From Candidatus Thalassolituus haligoni (GTDB lineage Bacteria > Pseudomonadota > Gammaproteobacteria > Pseudomonadales > Oceanobacteraceae): DNA of 64,000 nt. The stretch is from assembly GCF_041222825.1 (NCBI RefSeq), contig NZ_CP139482.1, positions 86,001 to 150,000 on the forward strand, read 5' to 3'. Both the position numbers and the translations under genes were made by a program. The notes under the pieces were generated by a model that made no database searches, was not told the origin of the DNA, and was given only the letters and a program-made list of their open reading frames with translations. Positions 53,382 through 63,434 of this stretch are shown here, in pieces; within the stretch, counting starts at the first letter, position 1; the number at the start of each line of letters is the position of its first letter.

Positions 53382-54035
53382 TCAGTCCGTGACTGTATTC
53401 TGCGAGTGGTGGTTGGCCATCTGATAGGAAAGCGGTTGGGCGTAATACAGAGCAATCAATGCCAGGGTCAGCCCTGCCATCTGGGCCGCAGGGGTGATTG
53501 TTGACTGGGTTGCCTGACCAATACAGAGCAGCAGCCAGGCCGCCAGGGGGAAATAGACATTTTGCCAGCGGCGCTTGTTATTGGTGATGGTGCTAGTGCT
53601 GGTTTGATGTAACAGCCAGGGTAAAAGCAGTGTCACCAGGCCAGCGGCAAGGGTCAGTATCAGCACCCAATCGAGGGTATTGCTACGGCGGGCCAGTTCG
53701 AACACCACACACCAGCCAAGGAATATTCGCCCCCAGATTTGCCGATTCCAGTTGTGGCCCAAGCGCTCCGCCAGATGGCTGCAGACCAGCATGGGTAACG
53801 CGGCATACAGACTCAGCTGTTGCATCAGCAAGTCGGTTTGTTGCAGTGCATCGCCAGCCAGCCATGGTGTCAGCCCATAGGACAGCAGTGAGGCGATACC
53901 ATAGCCGACCAATATCAACCCGGCAGCAAAGCGTCCTGCGGCAGAGCCAGGCCACTGACGGGCAGTGGCCGGACGATTCTGCCAGCTTGATAGCAGTGCG
54001 GCAGCCAGAAGACAAAGCGCGACCAGCATCATCAC
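53382..54035 (-). CDS. Predicted membrane protein, unknown family
   Basis: A 217-residue protein with about six to seven hydrophobic helices and no recognised motif. A Trp/Leu-rich region around [19 protein letters not shown] lies in the middle. Its start overlaps the hemL stop by four bases (ATGA), so it is coupled to tetrapyrrole synthesis genes, though that may be chance. It is convergent with the TPR lipoprotein gene with only four bases between. Function unknown. Confidence 0.7.
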   Translation of the reverse strand: MMMLVALCLLAAALLSSWQNRPATARQWPGSAAGRFAAGLILVGYGIASLLSYGLTPWLAGDALQQTDLLMQQLSLYAALPMLVCSHLAERLGHNWNRQIWGRIFLGWCVVFELARRSNTLDWVLILTLAAGLVTLLLPWLLHQTSTSTITNNKRRWQNVYFPLAAWLLLCIGQATQSTITPAAQMAGLTLALIALYYAQPLSYQMANHHSQNTVTD

Positions 54036-55327
54036 AGTGTTGCCATGACCTTATCGGCAGCGGCAATGGTGAACTCAATGTCAGCCTCGGTATGGGCCAG
54101 TGACATGAATCCGGCTTCAAACGCCGAGGGTGCCAGGTACACGCCTTCTTCCAGCATGCCGTGGAAGAATTTTCCGAAACGGCCGCTATCGCATTGATCC
54201 GCGACCTGACGGAAGTTCTCTACCTTGTCCAGTTCGGTAAAGAACAGGCCAAACATGGAACCTGCCTTGTTAAAAGTGAACGGAATACCGTGTTGGTCGG
54301 CGGCTGCCTGAAAACCTTCCAGTAGCTGGTCTACACGAGCGTTCAGTTGCTCATACACGCCGTCGCGCTGGATTTCTTTCAGCATCGCCAGCCCGGCGGC
54401 CATTGCCAGCGGGTTACCCGAGAGGGTGCCGGCCTGATACACCGGCCCAAGTGGTGACAGGCACTCCATGATGGCGCGTTTGCCGCCAAAGGCACCCACA
54501 GGTAAGCCGCCGCCAATCACTTTGCCCAGACAGGTCATGTCCGGGACGATGCCGTAGTAGGCTTGGGCTCCACCAAGTGCGACGCGGAAACCGCTCATCA
54601 CTTCGTCAAAAATCAGTACGATGCCGTGGACATCACACAATTCACGCAGCCCTTGCAGGAAGGATTTGCTCGGTGGAATGCAGTTCATGTTGCCAGCCAC
54701 CGGCTCGATGATCACACAGGCAATCTGGTCGCCCATCCGGGAGAAACACTCGCGCACGCTGTCGAGGTTGTTGTAATCCAGCGTGATGGTGTGTTCTGCC
54801 ACTGACGCCGGGACACCTGGGGACGTCGGTACGCCCAGCGTCATCATGCCGGAACCGGCCTTGACCAGCAGCGAGTCGGAATGGCCGTGGTAGCAGCCTT
54901 CGAATTTCACCAGCTTGTCGCGGCCGGTGTAGCCACGGGCCAGGCGAATGGCGCTCATGGTGGCTTCGGTGCCGGAGTTGACCATGCGTACCATAGCCAT
55001 CGACGGAATCAGTTTGCACACTTCGCTGGCCATATCGCTTTCAATCGCGGTAGGAGCGCCAAAACTCAGGCCCATTACCATGCGTGCAGAGATCGCATCA
55101 AGAATCTGCGGCGCACTGTGCCCCAGAATCATTGGCCCCCAGGAACCGACATAATCGACGTAGCGGTTATCATCGACGTCATAGACATAGGCACCCGCCG
55201 CGTGATCGAAAAAAATCGGCGTACCTCCGACCCCTTTGAATGCTCGTACCGGGGAGTTTACGCCACCGGGAATATGCAGCTGGGCGGATTCAAACAGGGC
55301 CTGGGATTTGGTTGTGCTATAGCTCAT
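54032..55327 (-). CDS. hemL: Glutamate-1-semialdehyde 2,1-aminomutase
   Basis: A 431-residue class III PLP aminotransferase. The PLP Lys lies in [17 protein letters not shown], and the start [11 protein letters not shown] and [16 protein letters not shown] are typical. It makes 5-aminolevulinate, the committed tetrapyrrole precursor. AGAG stands before the ATG at 55327; the longer frame to 55378 is not supported by family similarity. hemJ follows upstream by 75 bp, so two haem genes are adjacent. Confidence 0.95.
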   Translation of the reverse strand: MSYSTTKSQALFESAQLHIPGGVNSPVRAFKGVGGTPIFFDHAAGAYVYDVDDNRYVDYVGSWGPMILGHSAPQILDAISARMVMGLSFGAPTAIESDMASEVCKLIPSMAMVRMVNSGTEATMSAIRLARGYTGRDKLVKFEGCYHGHSDSLLVKAGSGMMTLGVPTSPGVPASVAEHTITLDYNNLDSVRECFSRMGDQIACVIIEPVAGNMNCIPPSKSFLQGLRELCDVHGIVLIFDEVMSGFRVALGGAQAYYGIVPDMTCLGKVIGGGLPVGAFGGKRAIMECLSPLGPVYQAGTLSGNPLAMAAGLAMLKEIQRDGVYEQLNARVDQLLEGFQAAADQHGIPFTFNKAGSMFGLFFTELDKVENFRQVADQCDSGRFGKFFHGMLEEGVYLAPSAFEAGFMSLAHTEADIEFTIAAADKVMATL

Positions 55328-55402
55328 GGAGTTCTCTCTTGAATCTGTTTCGGTGCTTGCTGTTTTCGTATTTGGCACCGGAATCGAAAAATTGGCAGTG
55401 TG

Positions 55403-55825
55403 TTAAAACGGCCTCACCACCACCAGTATCACCACCGCAATCAAAATAATTACCGGCAGTTCGTTAAACCAGCGGTACCACACATGACTGCGGTGGTTTT
55501 GATCGTTGTTGAACATCTGGTTCAGTTTGCCGCAATACAGGTGATAGCCGACCAGCAGCGCGACCAGCGTCAGCTTGACGTGCATCCAGCCACTGTTCAG
55601 GTAGTAATCGGGGTTGAAGCTGATCAGCCAGGTGCCCAGTACGATGACCACCACCATGGAAGGCCACATGATGCCGCGATACAGTTTGCGCTCCATAATC
55701 TTGAAACGCTCACGGGAAGCCGTGTCCGCAGCAGCGGCATGGTAAACGTACAGCCGTGGCAAATAGAAAATACCTGCGAACCAGGTGATCACGGCAATAA
55801 TATGGAAGGCCTTGACCCAAAGCAT
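55403..55825 (-). CDS. hemJ: Protoporphyrinogen oxidase HemJ
   Basis: A 140-residue membrane protein with four hydrophobic helices. LWVKAFHIIAVITWFAGIFYL carries the conserved His and is the family hallmark; FKIMERKLYRGIMWPSM and GWMHVKL also fit. HemJ oxidises protoporphyrinogen IX and replaces HemG/HemY in many bacteria. AGGA eight bases before the ATG at 55825 decides the start among several Met codons. It pairs with hemL. Confidence 0.92.
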   Translation of the reverse strand: MLWVKAFHIIAVITWFAGIFYLPRLYVYHAAAADTASRERFKIMERKLYRGIMWPSMVVVIVLGTWLISFNPDYYLNSGWMHVKLTLVALLVGYHLYCGKLNQMFNNDQNHRSHVWYRWFNELPVIILIAVVILVVVRPF

Positions 55826-55866
55826 AGGTAACATCCTGAATGGCGCAGCAGCACAACGGCTGTCCG

Positions 55867-57681
55867 CTAACGAATAATTTGTGGCCGGTAGCGGTAGTGG
55901 CGTTCGATCATTTCCCGCGATACCAACCCTACACAAGGGCCTTGGCCCTTGCGTGAATCCGGATCGCGACGATACACCGCCAGCCACTGTAAGTCATGGG
56001 TCTGCATCAGATCGAGGGCATCTTGCAGGTTGGCTTTTAGTGCAATACGGCCGACGCTGAAACGCTCTGCCGGAATCTTCAGCAGGTCGATAGCGGCTGA
56101 CGACGGAGCGCTGTCAGCAGTGTTGTCGGTGATGCCATGAATACATTCTGCCAGTTCGGCGGTCGGTAATATGAGTTGTTCATCTTCAACGTAGAGCCAA
56201 TCGGTGTGCTGGTCGATCAGCTGTTCGGCGGAGGTCGGGTGGAGCTGACGAGGGGTTACTGCCATCGATCGGGTCAGGGCTTCGGCCACCCAGGTGCTGC
56301 GTAACATCATTTGCACCGGATGGGGCGGCTGATATAAACCGTTATTGCCCAGTTGGGCTTGAAAGATGGACGGCTGGCGAAAAATTTCACTGGCGACCAG
56401 TGTCGCGATCACAATGGCCAACATGCTGGGCATAATAATATGCGGGTTGGCGGTTAACTCCAGCAAGGCAACCAGCGCCGCCAGCGGTGCCCGCAGCACG
56501 GCTCCCATCATGGCACCCATGCCCAGCATGACGTAAAAACCGATTTCAACCGGGTAGTCGGGCACCCACAACAGCGACAGCTTACCCAGAATTCCTCCTA
56601 CCAAGGCCCCCATAAACAGGGTTGGGCCAATCAGTCCGGCAGGAAAGCCGACCGCCGCCGCCCAGGCTGCCAGCACCAGTTTACCGACCAGTAATCCAGC
56701 AAAGAGACCGATAGCGACATTACCAGCCAGGGCAGCGTTTACGGTATCGTAACCAATCCCCAGAATACCGGGCAGCCACCAGGCGATGGCGGCAGTGGTG
56801 AGGGTCAACCCTCCCCATTTGGCCCAGAGTGGGTAGGGGTTGAGGGTCTGAAGGCGAGTGGTCAAATAAATAAACCCGGTCGCCAAGAGGCCGCAAATCA
56901 GCCCAAGGGCGATGACATAGGGCAGTTCGACCAGTGAATGCATTGCCAATGGCGGGACATCGAACGCGGTATCAGCGCCAAATACCATCTGACTGATCAC
57001 CGCCCCAGCGACGGAGGCCAGAATAATCGGAATAAAACCGCGCAGGTTGTATTCCAGTAATACCACTTCCATGGCAAAAATCACCCCGGCCATGGGGGTG
57101 TTGAAGGACGCCGCGATGGCACTGGCAACACCAGCTCCAGCGAGAATCCTGAGTCGGTGATGGGCAACGCCGGCGGCCTGACCCAATTGGCTAGCCGTAC
57201 CTGCTCCGAGGTGAATCGCCGGACCTTCACGGCCAACGCTGTGGCCACTGAGCAGCGCAATAGCGGCGGCAAACCACTGCAGCAGCAGATTGGTTTTGGG
57301 CATATAGCCCTGGTGGCGTTCCATTCGCATCAATACGTGGGTTACGCCAACACTGCGTTGTTCGGGAGTCATGGGTTGAAACAGCAAAATCAGTAACAGG
57401 CCCCCCCCCAACAGCAGGGCAACGCGGGTGACGGCACTGAGTGCTTCATAGTCATCTTCGCTCGCCATTGGCAAAAAGACTTCCAGTGGCCAGGCAATCG
57501 CGAGGCGAAACAGGGTGATCACCAGTGCGGCTGCAATACCTGCCAACAGTGCCAATACCGCGAGTCCGAGCTGGTTGTCGGATAACGCCAGATGCTGTAG
57601 CCATTGCTGGCTGCGGGCTTTTAATAGCAAACCAATCCCCTGGTGTTTGCAAGGAATGTGCAACGTGACTGGAAGGTGCAC
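55867..57681 (-). CDS. CLC-family chloride channel/antiporter with C-terminal CBS-like region
   Basis: A 604-residue membrane protein with the CLC core. [16 protein letters not shown] holds the gating Glu, [19 protein letters not shown] follows, and [15 protein letters not shown] matches the third anion-binding loop. The first loop reads SVGVTHV instead of the common GSGIP. About residues 450-600 form a cytoplasmic region that looks like a degenerate CBS pair. The start is GTG 57681; no ATG is available nearby. It is divergent from argC across 79 bp. Confidence 0.88.
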   Translation of the reverse strand: MHLPVTLHIPCKHQGIGLLLKARSQQWLQHLALSDNQLGLAVLALLAGIAAALVITLFRLAIAWPLEVFLPMASEDDYEALSAVTRVALLLGGGLLLILLFQPMTPEQRSVGVTHVLMRMERHQGYMPKTNLLLQWFAAAIALLSGHSVGREGPAIHLGAGTASQLGQAAGVAHHRLRILAGAGVASAIAASFNTPMAGVIFAMEVVLLEYNLRGFIPIILASVAGAVISQMVFGADTAFDVPPLAMHSLVELPYVIALGLICGLLATGFIYLTTRLQTLNPYPLWAKWGGLTLTTAAIAWWLPGILGIGYDTVNAALAGNVAIGLFAGLLVGKLVLAAWAAAVGFPAGLIGPTLFMGALVGGILGKLSLLWVPDYPVEIGFYVMLGMGAMMGAVLRAPLAALVALLELTANPHIIMPSMLAIVIATLVASEIFRQPSIFQAQLGNNGLYQPPHPVQMMLRSTWVAEALTRSMAVTPRQLHPTSAEQLIDQHTDWLYVEDEQLILPTAELAECIHGITDNTADSAPSSAAIDLLKIPAERFSVGRIALKANLQDALDLMQTHDLQWLAVYRRDPDSRKGQGPCVGLVSREMIERHYRYRPQIIR

Positions 57682-57760
57682 AAAGAAGCGGTATTATAAG
57701 CGGCTTCGGGATGAACTGCCCCCGCTCATGGCAGGAAATGGTTTAAACAGAGGTAATCGC

Positions 57761-58798
57761 GTGATCAAAGTAGGTATTGTTGGTGGCACCGGCTATACAG
57801 GTGTGGAATTGCTACGCATCCTGGTCAACCATCCAGGCGTCGAACTGCGCGTGATTACCTCTCGAAGTGAAGCAGGTACACCGGTTGCAGACATGTACCC
57901 GAATTTGCGTGGCCACACCGAACTGAAATTTACCGTGCCCGATACCGCCACACTGGGCGCGTGTGACGTGGTATTTTTTGCCACACCACACGGCGTTGCC
58001 CACTCACTGGCGGCGGAGATTCTGGCTACCGGAACCCGTGTTATCGATCTGTCTGCCGATTTCCGTATACAGGACGCCGACGAATGGGAAGCCTGGTACG
58101 GCCAGCCTCATGGTGCCCGCGAGCTGTTGCCGGAAGCCGTCTATGGCTTGCCAGAAGTGAAACGCGATGACATTCGTACCGCGCGGCTGATTGCCGTACC
58201 GGGTTGTTATCCAACTTCTGTGCAGTTGGGCTATTTACCGCTGCTGGAAAACAACCTGCTGCCAGAGCAAACCCTGATTGCCGATTGCAAATCCGGTGTT
58301 TCCGGTGCGGGCCGTGGCGCCAAGGTCGGCTCGTTGTTGTGTGAAACCAGTGAATCAGTGATGGCGTATGGGGTTGCGGGTCACCGTCATTTGCCGGAAA
58401 TCCGTCAGGGCTTGGCCTGGTTTGCGGGCAAGCCGGTAAGTTTGACCTTTGTGCCGCACTTGATGCCAATGGTACGGGGCATTCATTCTACCCTGTATGC
58501 CTTTGCACCGGACCTCGATGCCAGTGTGGATCTGCAGACGCTTTATGAAGAGCGTTACGCTAACGAGCCGTTTGTGGATGTGATGCCCGCAGGCAGTCAT
58601 CCCGCCACGCGTAGTGTGAAAGGCAGTAATATGTGCCGTATCGCGGTGCACCATCATGCCGATACCGGCCAGATCGTGGTGCTGTCGGTGATCGACAACC
58701 TGGTGAAAGGCGCTTCCGGTCAGGCGGTACAAAATATGAACCTGATGTTTGGCCTGGATGAAACAGCGGGTCTGAATCATGTTGCGTTGATGCCATGA
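57761..58798 (+). CDS. argC: N-acetyl-gamma-glutamyl-phosphate reductase
   Basis: A 345-residue NADP-dependent reductase of arginine synthesis. The N-terminus [18 protein letters not shown] is the nucleotide-binding signature. VPGCYPTS carries the catalytic Cys, and [10 protein letters not shown] holds an active-site His. The start is GTG at 57761 with AGAGG seven bases upstream; translation from upstream in the same frame would not give ArgC similarity. It heads the run argC - DUF6776-like - bactofilin - erpA. Confidence 0.95.
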   Translation: MIKVGIVGGTGYTGVELLRILVNHPGVELRVITSRSEAGTPVADMYPNLRGHTELKFTVPDTATLGACDVVFFATPHGVAHSLAAEILATGTRVIDLSADFRIQDADEWEAWYGQPHGARELLPEAVYGLPEVKRDDIRTARLIAVPGCYPTSVQLGYLPLLENNLLPEQTLIADCKSGVSGAGRGAKVGSLLCETSESVMAYGVAGHRHLPEIRQGLAWFAGKPVSLTFVPHLMPMVRGIHSTLYAFAPDLDASVDLQTLYEERYANEPFVDVMPAGSHPATRSVKGSNMCRIAVHHHADTGQIVVLSVIDNLVKGASGQAVQNMNLMFGLDETAGLNHVALMP

Positions 58799-58829
58799 TC
58801 TATTCAATTGCTGTTAGCAAGGAGCCATC

Positions 58830-59567
58830 ATGGCTTTGAATAAAGGGACTGCGGTGTTGGGCAGCCTGCAAGATGAGCTGGTTATTTCCCGGCGTCGTCC
58901 GGGGCGGGAACTGCGTTCCCGCTTCTGGATGCTGTTGCTGTTGTTATTGGCTGTCGGCAGCGGCTTTGCCGGAGGCTGGTTTGGCAGTCTCCGTATGCTG
59001 GAGTCATTACAGGCGCAGCGGGATCAGCTGTTGAGTGATCTCTCGCGTAATGAGCAGACCATTACGGATCTGACCCAGCACGTTGGCATTCTCGAAAAAG
59101 GCGGGGAAGTGGATCGTTACGCTGCCGATTCAGTGCGTGGTTCGATTCGTAGCCTGGAGCAACAGGTGGATGACCTGGAACAGGACGTCGCGTTTTACAA
59201 AAGCATTATGGATCCGGATGCGGTCGAGAAAGGGCTGCGAATTCATGATCTGCAGCTGGTTGGCCTCAACGATGGTCGTTATCAGTACCGACTGATGTTG
59301 ACCCAGGTGGCCGATAACGGCGATACGATTGCCGGAACCATCACGGCCAACGTCGTCGGCCTGAATGACAAAGGCGTCAGTGCGACCGTGCCTTTGGTAC
59401 AGCTGGATGCCACATTTACAGGTAAATTCCGTTTCCGCTATTTTCAGGAATTGTCTGGTGAATTGGCGTTACCGGATGGCTTTACTCCTCAAAAAGTGAA
59501 CGTTGTCGCTCAGTCGACTGGCAAAAAAGCCCGCCGTACCGAACAAACCTATGATTGGACCTTATAA
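58830..59567 (+). CDS. Single-pass membrane coiled-coil protein (DUF6776-like)
   Basis: A 245-residue inner-membrane protein: a short basic cytoplasmic start, one transmembrane helix (about 32-50), a coiled coil (about 55-125) with heptad-like LEQQVDDLEQDVAFYKSIM, then a beta-rich periplasmic domain. I connect it with DUF6776, whose role is unknown. AAGGAG lies six bases before the ATG. It is followed after 11 bp by a bactofilin, and the pairing with bactofilin suggests a role in envelope organisation (inference). Confidence 0.8.
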   Translation: MALNKGTAVLGSLQDELVISRRRPGRELRSRFWMLLLLLLAVGSGFAGGWFGSLRMLESLQAQRDQLLSDLSRNEQTITDLTQHVGILEKGGEVDRYAADSVRGSIRSLEQQVDDLEQDVAFYKSIMDPDAVEKGLRIHDLQLVGLNDGRYQYRLMLTQVADNGDTIAGTITANVVGLNDKGVSATVPLVQLDATFTGKFRFRYFQELSGELALPDGFTPQKVNVVAQSTGKKARRTEQTYDWTL

Positions 59568-59578
59568 GGAACCCCTGC

Positions 59579-59998
59579 ATGTTTAGCGCAAAAGACAAAA
59601 GCTCCAACGTCCAGTACGACACGCTGATTTCTTCCAAAACCGAAATTAGCGGGGATATTCATTTTTCCGGCGGCTTGCATGTTGACGGTGTCATCAAGGG
59701 TAATCTGATGGCCGACGCGGGTAGCAGCGCGGTGGTTCGAGTGAGTAACAAAGGCCGTGTTGAGGGGCAGATACACGCTCCGAATGTCATTATTAATGGC
59801 CCGGTGGTCGGTGACATACATGCGGGTGAATACATCGAGCTGGCGAAAGACGCTCAAGTAACGGGTGATGTCTATTACCAGATGATGGAAATGGTATTGG
59901 GCGCTTCGGTGAATGGCCAGCTTAAGCATCAGGCGACGGAGGCTCCGGTCAAAAAAGGCAAAGCAGCACAGACTGTCTCGCTGGATAAAGTTGACTAA
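59579..59998 (+). CDS. Bactofilin (polymer-forming cytoskeletal protein)
   Basis: A 139-residue bactofilin. The core beta-helix runs from SGDIHFSGGLHVDGVIKGNL through GRVEGQIHAPNVIINGPVVGDI to AQVTGDVYYQMMEM, with the hydrophobic-Gly turns that define the family. Bactofilins polymerise without nucleotide and position cell-wall enzymes. AAGGA eight bases before the ATG at 59579 fixes the start. The tail is basic and disordered. The M23 peptidase encoded at 62025-63290 is a plausible partner, as bactofilin-M23 links are known elsewhere (inference). Confidence 0.92.
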   Translation: MFSAKDKSSNVQYDTLISSKTEISGDIHFSGGLHVDGVIKGNLMADAGSSAVVRVSNKGRVEGQIHAPNVIINGPVVGDIHAGEYIELAKDAQVTGDVYYQMMEMVLGASVNGQLKHQATEAPVKKGKAAQTVSLDKVD

Positions 59999-60042
59999 AA
60001 TGGTCGGGTAATCGCATAATGAAAGCATCACCAGGCTGAGCC

Positions 60043-60069
60043 AGAGTCCTACCAATAAGAGTCCTACCA
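60043..60069 (+). repeat. 12-bp direct repeat at the erpA start
   Basis: AGAGTCCTACCA occurs at 60043-60054 and 60058-60069, with a 15-bp period. The second copy runs into the A of the erpA ATG and includes its weak ribosome-binding region. It looks like a small tandem duplication. Confidence 0.75.
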
Positions 60070-60416
60070 TGAATGCTGTCGTATCTGCTGATCCCATCGA
60101 ATTGACCGCTACTGCCGAAGGCAAGGTCAGAGAGCTGCTGATTGACGAAGCCGACGACCAGCTGTGCCTGCGAGTCTTTGTTACTGGTGGGGGCTGTTCC
60201 GGATTTCAGTATGGCTTTACGTTTGATGATGAGCGGGCCGAGGATGATTGCCTGATCGAGCGGGATGGCGTTCGTGTACTGGTTGACTCTCTCAGTTACA
60301 GTTACCTGGCGGGTTCGGTTATCGACTATCAAGAAGGTCTGGAAGGCTCCCGGTTTGTTGTTAACAACCCGGCTGCAACGGCAACCTGTGGTTGCGGTTC
60401 GTCGTTTTCTGTCTGA
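60069..60416 (+). CDS. erpA: Iron-sulfur cluster insertion protein ErpA
   Basis: A 115-residue A-type iron-sulfur carrier. The three cluster cysteines are Cys43 (GGGCSGF) and Cys107/Cys109 (TCGCG). It delivers clusters to target proteins such as IspG and respiratory enzymes. AAGAG stands about nine bases before the ATG. Its stop overlaps the next gene's ATG (TGATG), so both are co-translated. Confidence 0.95.
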   Translation: MNAVVSADPIELTATAEGKVRELLIDEADDQLCLRVFVTGGGCSGFQYGFTFDDERAEDDCLIERDGVRVLVDSLSYSYLAGSVIDYQEGLEGSRFVVNNPAATATCGCGSSFSV

Positions 60417-60904
60417 TGCTGACATTCTATCGGACGTTTTTTGTCCAACTGCTGTCGGCTGCTGGTTTACTGGCGGCACCATGGGTCTGGGCTGGCCCTG
60501 GAGCTGAAGTCCAGGAACCAGTGATGCAGTCCAATTCTCTTCTTTCCCCCCGGTATCAGGCCAATATTGAGCTTCACTCTGCTGCGGAACTTGAACGTCT
60601 GTTACAGGAGGCTGAACGGCTGGTGCTGGAAAACAAGGTCTATCCTCGACGCGAGCCAGTTGCCTTTGTATTAAAAGGGCCAGAGGTTGCGTTGTTTACT
60701 CGTGCCAATTATGAAGCTAACCGCAGTATGGTCGATCTTGCCGCACGACTGGCCGCTTTTGAAGTGGTTGATCTCAAGGTGTGTGAATCCTGGCTCAGCA
60801 GCCATCGTCTGACTCGTGCTGACTTCCCTGCCTTTATTGACTATGTCACCGATGGCCATCACGAAGTCCAGCGTCTGCAGTCGTCGGGTTACGCCTTTTT
60901 CTGA
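60416..60904 (+). CDS. Periplasmic DsrE/DsrF-like protein
   Basis: A 162-residue exported protein with a signal peptide of about 28 residues. The fold pattern PVAFVLKGPEVALFTRANYE, VDLAARLAAFEVVDLKVCE and the tail EVQRLQSSGYAFF match the DsrE-like family, including the conserved Cys. Cytoplasmic relatives transfer sulfur; exported ones are poorly known. It is translationally coupled to erpA, which hints at sulfur or iron-sulfur biology (inference). It ends 20 bp before the convergent anmK. Confidence 0.8.
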   Translation: MLTFYRTFFVQLLSAAGLLAAPWVWAGPGAEVQEPVMQSNSLLSPRYQANIELHSAAELERLLQEAERLVLENKVYPRREPVAFVLKGPEVALFTRANYEANRSMVDLAARLAAFEVVDLKVCESWLSSHRLTRADFPAFIDYVTDGHHEVQRLQSSGYAFF

Positions 60905-60924
60905 ATGACTGTCCATCGTGCGCT

Positions 60925-62028
60925 TCAAGCCGGGTAAATGGCCCCCAGAATTCTTGGGCCACTGGCTCCGGTTACCAACGGCAGATTGCCTGGCAGCAAA
61001 TCCAGGGTCTGTTTGGCCAGCCAGGCAAAAGCTGCGGCTTCTATCCAATCCGGGTGAATACCGGCGTCTGCTGTACTGATAACGTGATGGTCTGGCAAAT
61101 GGGTTGTAATTCGTTCCATCAGACAGCGGTTGTGAATCCCCCCCCCACATACCAGCAGTTCTCCTTGCATATGGCCAAAACGCTGCACGGCGATCGCAAT
61201 GCTCCGGGCTGTCCACTCGGTCAGGGTAGCGAGTGCATCGGCAGCGGTCAGCGTGTGTAATTGGTGTTCAAGGTGCTGTAGCAGGAACAGTTCCCGACCG
61301 GTGCTTTTGGGCGGCGATAGGGCAAAGAAGGGGTGGGACAGCCATTCGGCAACTAATGTCTGGTTGATCTGGCCGATTGCGGCGATATCACCATTCTGAT
61401 CGCAGGGCTGGTTCAGGTAACGCTGGCAGTATTCATCCATCAAGGCGTTGCCTGGCCCGGTGTCAAATCCGAGGGTGTTGTTTCCGGCGAGAACGGTCAG
61501 ATTGGCAATACCACCAATATTCAGCACCATACGTCGATGCCCCGGCTGTTCAAATACCAGCTGGTGGAATGCCGGCACCAGTGGTGCGCCCTGTCCTCCT
61601 GCGGCGACGTCGCGGCGTCTGAAATCCGCAACACAGCAAATACCACTGTGTTCTGCGATCCATGACGGGTCTCCCACTTGCCAGGTGATGCCATCGGGCT
61701 GGCTCTGATGTCTCAGGGTGTGGCCATGGCTGCCAATCGCGGTTATGTCAGCGGCGAGAATATGACAGTTTTCCAGTAGTTGTTGCACGGCCGTCACGCT
61801 GGCTGCGGCGATAAAGCGGTCGAGACGCATCATCTCGTTTACCGGCAGCTGTTCAGCAACCGCACAGTGTCTGAGCCAGTATTGTTTATCGCGGGCGTAG
61901 GGCAGGGACACAAACCCGCAGGTGGTAAAGCCGCTGACGTCGCTGCGAGTCAGTACCGCGTCCATGCTGTCGGCGCTGGTGCCAGACATTAGTCCGATAA
62001 ACAAGCGCGCCGTGGTCGCTGGCATCAC
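60925..62028 (-). CDS. anmK: Anhydro-N-acetylmuramic acid kinase
   Basis: A 367-residue kinase of cell-wall recycling that turns anhydro-MurNAc into MurNAc-6-phosphate. The start LFIGLMSGTSADSMDAVL is the family signature; GSHGHTLRHQ and FDTGPGNALMDEY are further active-site pieces. It overlaps the upstream M23 peptidase gene by four bases. In Pseudomonas-like bacteria without MurQ, AnmK feeds a different recycling route; which route exists here is not visible. Confidence 0.95.
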   Translation of the reverse strand: MMPATTARLFIGLMSGTSADSMDAVLTRSDVSGFTTCGFVSLPYARDKQYWLRHCAVAEQLPVNEMMRLDRFIAAASVTAVQQLLENCHILAADITAIGSHGHTLRHQSQPDGITWQVGDPSWIAEHSGICCVADFRRRDVAAGGQGAPLVPAFHQLVFEQPGHRRMVLNIGGIANLTVLAGNNTLGFDTGPGNALMDEYCQRYLNQPCDQNGDIAAIGQINQTLVAEWLSHPFFALSPPKSTGRELFLLQHLEHQLHTLTAADALATLTEWTARSIAIAVQRFGHMQGELLVCGGGIHNRCLMERITTHLPDHHVISTADAGIHPDWIEAAAFAWLAKQTLDLLPGNLPLVTGASGPRILGAIYPA

Positions 62029-63290
62029 TGCACCATCCCGACGCGATAGCCATCAAGCCAGGTCAGCATGGCACGAGATCGTTGTAGAAATGCGGGTTTC
62101 TCCACCGCAGAGATGGACTGGGCTTTGGGTAATTTGACGCGCAAGGAGTCCCGATGGACGCCATCAACCCGGAATTCGTAGTGGAGATGAGGGCCGGTAG
62201 CCAGCCCGGTACTGCCGACATAGCCAATGATTTGCCCTTGTTTGACTGAACGGCCCTTGCGAACACTGCGATGGAAACTGTTCATATGCGCGTAGAGTGT
62301 CTGGTAGCGAGTGCCATGCTGAATAATCACCACATTGCCGTAACCGCCCTTGCGCCCGGCAAAAATGATTTTGCCGTCCCCGGCCGCCTTGATCGGAGTG
62401 CCTGTGGCGGCGGCATAGTCGGTACCTTTGTGGGCCCGAATAGTGTTCAGCACCGGGTGTTTGCGGCCAAGGTTAAAGCGTGAACTGATGCGGGCAAAAT
62501 CGATGGGGTTACGCAGGAACTCCTTTCTCATGCTCAACCCTTCTGGGGTGTAATAGCTGGCGTTGCCGTCTTTATCTTCGTAGCGTATGGCGGTTATATC
62601 CCTGCCTTGATTGCTGAAACGGGCAACCAGAATATTGCCATTACCTATTTTTAGACCGTCCAGAAAGACATCCTCATAGATCAGGCTGAAAGAGTCGCCC
62701 TTGCGGATATCCAGCGCAAAGTCGATATCCCAGCCAAAAATACCTGCCAGTTCGATCAGAATTTGCTCCGGCACCCCGGCCCGTTCACCATCCAAAAAGA
62801 GCGAATTTTCGATGGTGGTGCTGGCGAAGTGAGGGATGTATTCGGCATCGCGTTCGACCAGCTGGTAGTTGACGGCACCATCTTCAGCTCTATCTATACG
62901 ATGGTGAGCCAGTGCCGACAGCGGGATTTCCAGGGACTTGACGCGACCGTCCCAGTTCCTTTCCCAGCGTATTTCTTGTCCGGGATAAAGCCGAATGGCC
63001 TCTTTCGGTACCTTGCTGGCGATATCAACCACATCGGATGCACTCAGGTTGTTACGACTGAACAAGGTCGACAGGCTGTCTCCAGACTTCACCTTGTCCT
63101 GTTCCCACTTGTCTTCCCTGTCTGCGTCGGCGGGCAGTGCTGGGGAATCTGGCAGGGCGATTTTAAGACTGGTTATCTGGCGGTTGTTACCTGAAGGCCA
63201 GAGCAGGATAGAAAGAATAAGAACAAGTGCGATAACTACTCCAGCCAGGTGGGTGGCGGGAAAATATTGAAGTCTGCTTGGCTCAGCCAT
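62025..63290 (-). CDS. Peptidoglycan DD-metalloendopeptidase, M23 family (MepM-like)
   Basis: A 421-residue membrane-anchored hydrolase. A transmembrane helix (about 14-31) is followed by a LysM/OapA-type region (KSGDSLSTLFSRNNLSASD) and the M23 domain with zinc ligands in HKGTDYA and HLHYEF. It cuts peptide crosslinks to allow wall expansion. The layout and length agree with MepM (YebA). It is divergent from tyrS and coupled to anmK, as in Pseudomonas. Confidence 0.93.
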   Translation of the reverse strand: MAEPSRLQYFPATHLAGVVIALVLILSILLWPSGNNRQITSLKIALPDSPALPADADREDKWEQDKVKSGDSLSTLFSRNNLSASDVVDIASKVPKEAIRLYPGQEIRWERNWDGRVKSLEIPLSALAHHRIDRAEDGAVNYQLVERDAEYIPHFASTTIENSLFLDGERAGVPEQILIELAGIFGWDIDFALDIRKGDSFSLIYEDVFLDGLKIGNGNILVARFSNQGRDITAIRYEDKDGNASYYTPEGLSMRKEFLRNPIDFARISSRFNLGRKHPVLNTIRAHKGTDYAAATGTPIKAAGDGKIIFAGRKGGYGNVVIIQHGTRYQTLYAHMNSFHRSVRKGRSVKQGQIIGYVGSTGLATGPHLHYEFRVDGVHRDSLRVKLPKAQSISAVEKPAFLQRSRAMLTWLDGYRVGMVQ

Positions 63291-63369
63291 AACGAGTAAA
63301 TGATTCCTGAAACGATAGTACGAGCGAATATCTGCATATTAGCGGCTGTGGGCATTTTAACCAGTGCGC

Positions 63370-63397
63370 TTGATTTTGCACATCGATCAGGTATTTT
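63370..63397 (+). promoter_or_regulatory. Candidate sigma-70 promoter of tyrS
   Basis: TTGATT (63370-63375) and TATTTT (63392-63397) are 16 bp apart, leaving a leader of about 30 bases before the tyrS ATG. No T-box or attenuator is seen in it. Confidence 0.4.
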
Positions 63398-63434
63398 CAT
63401 TTACCCTATTTATCAGACACCTCTTGAGTACGTC

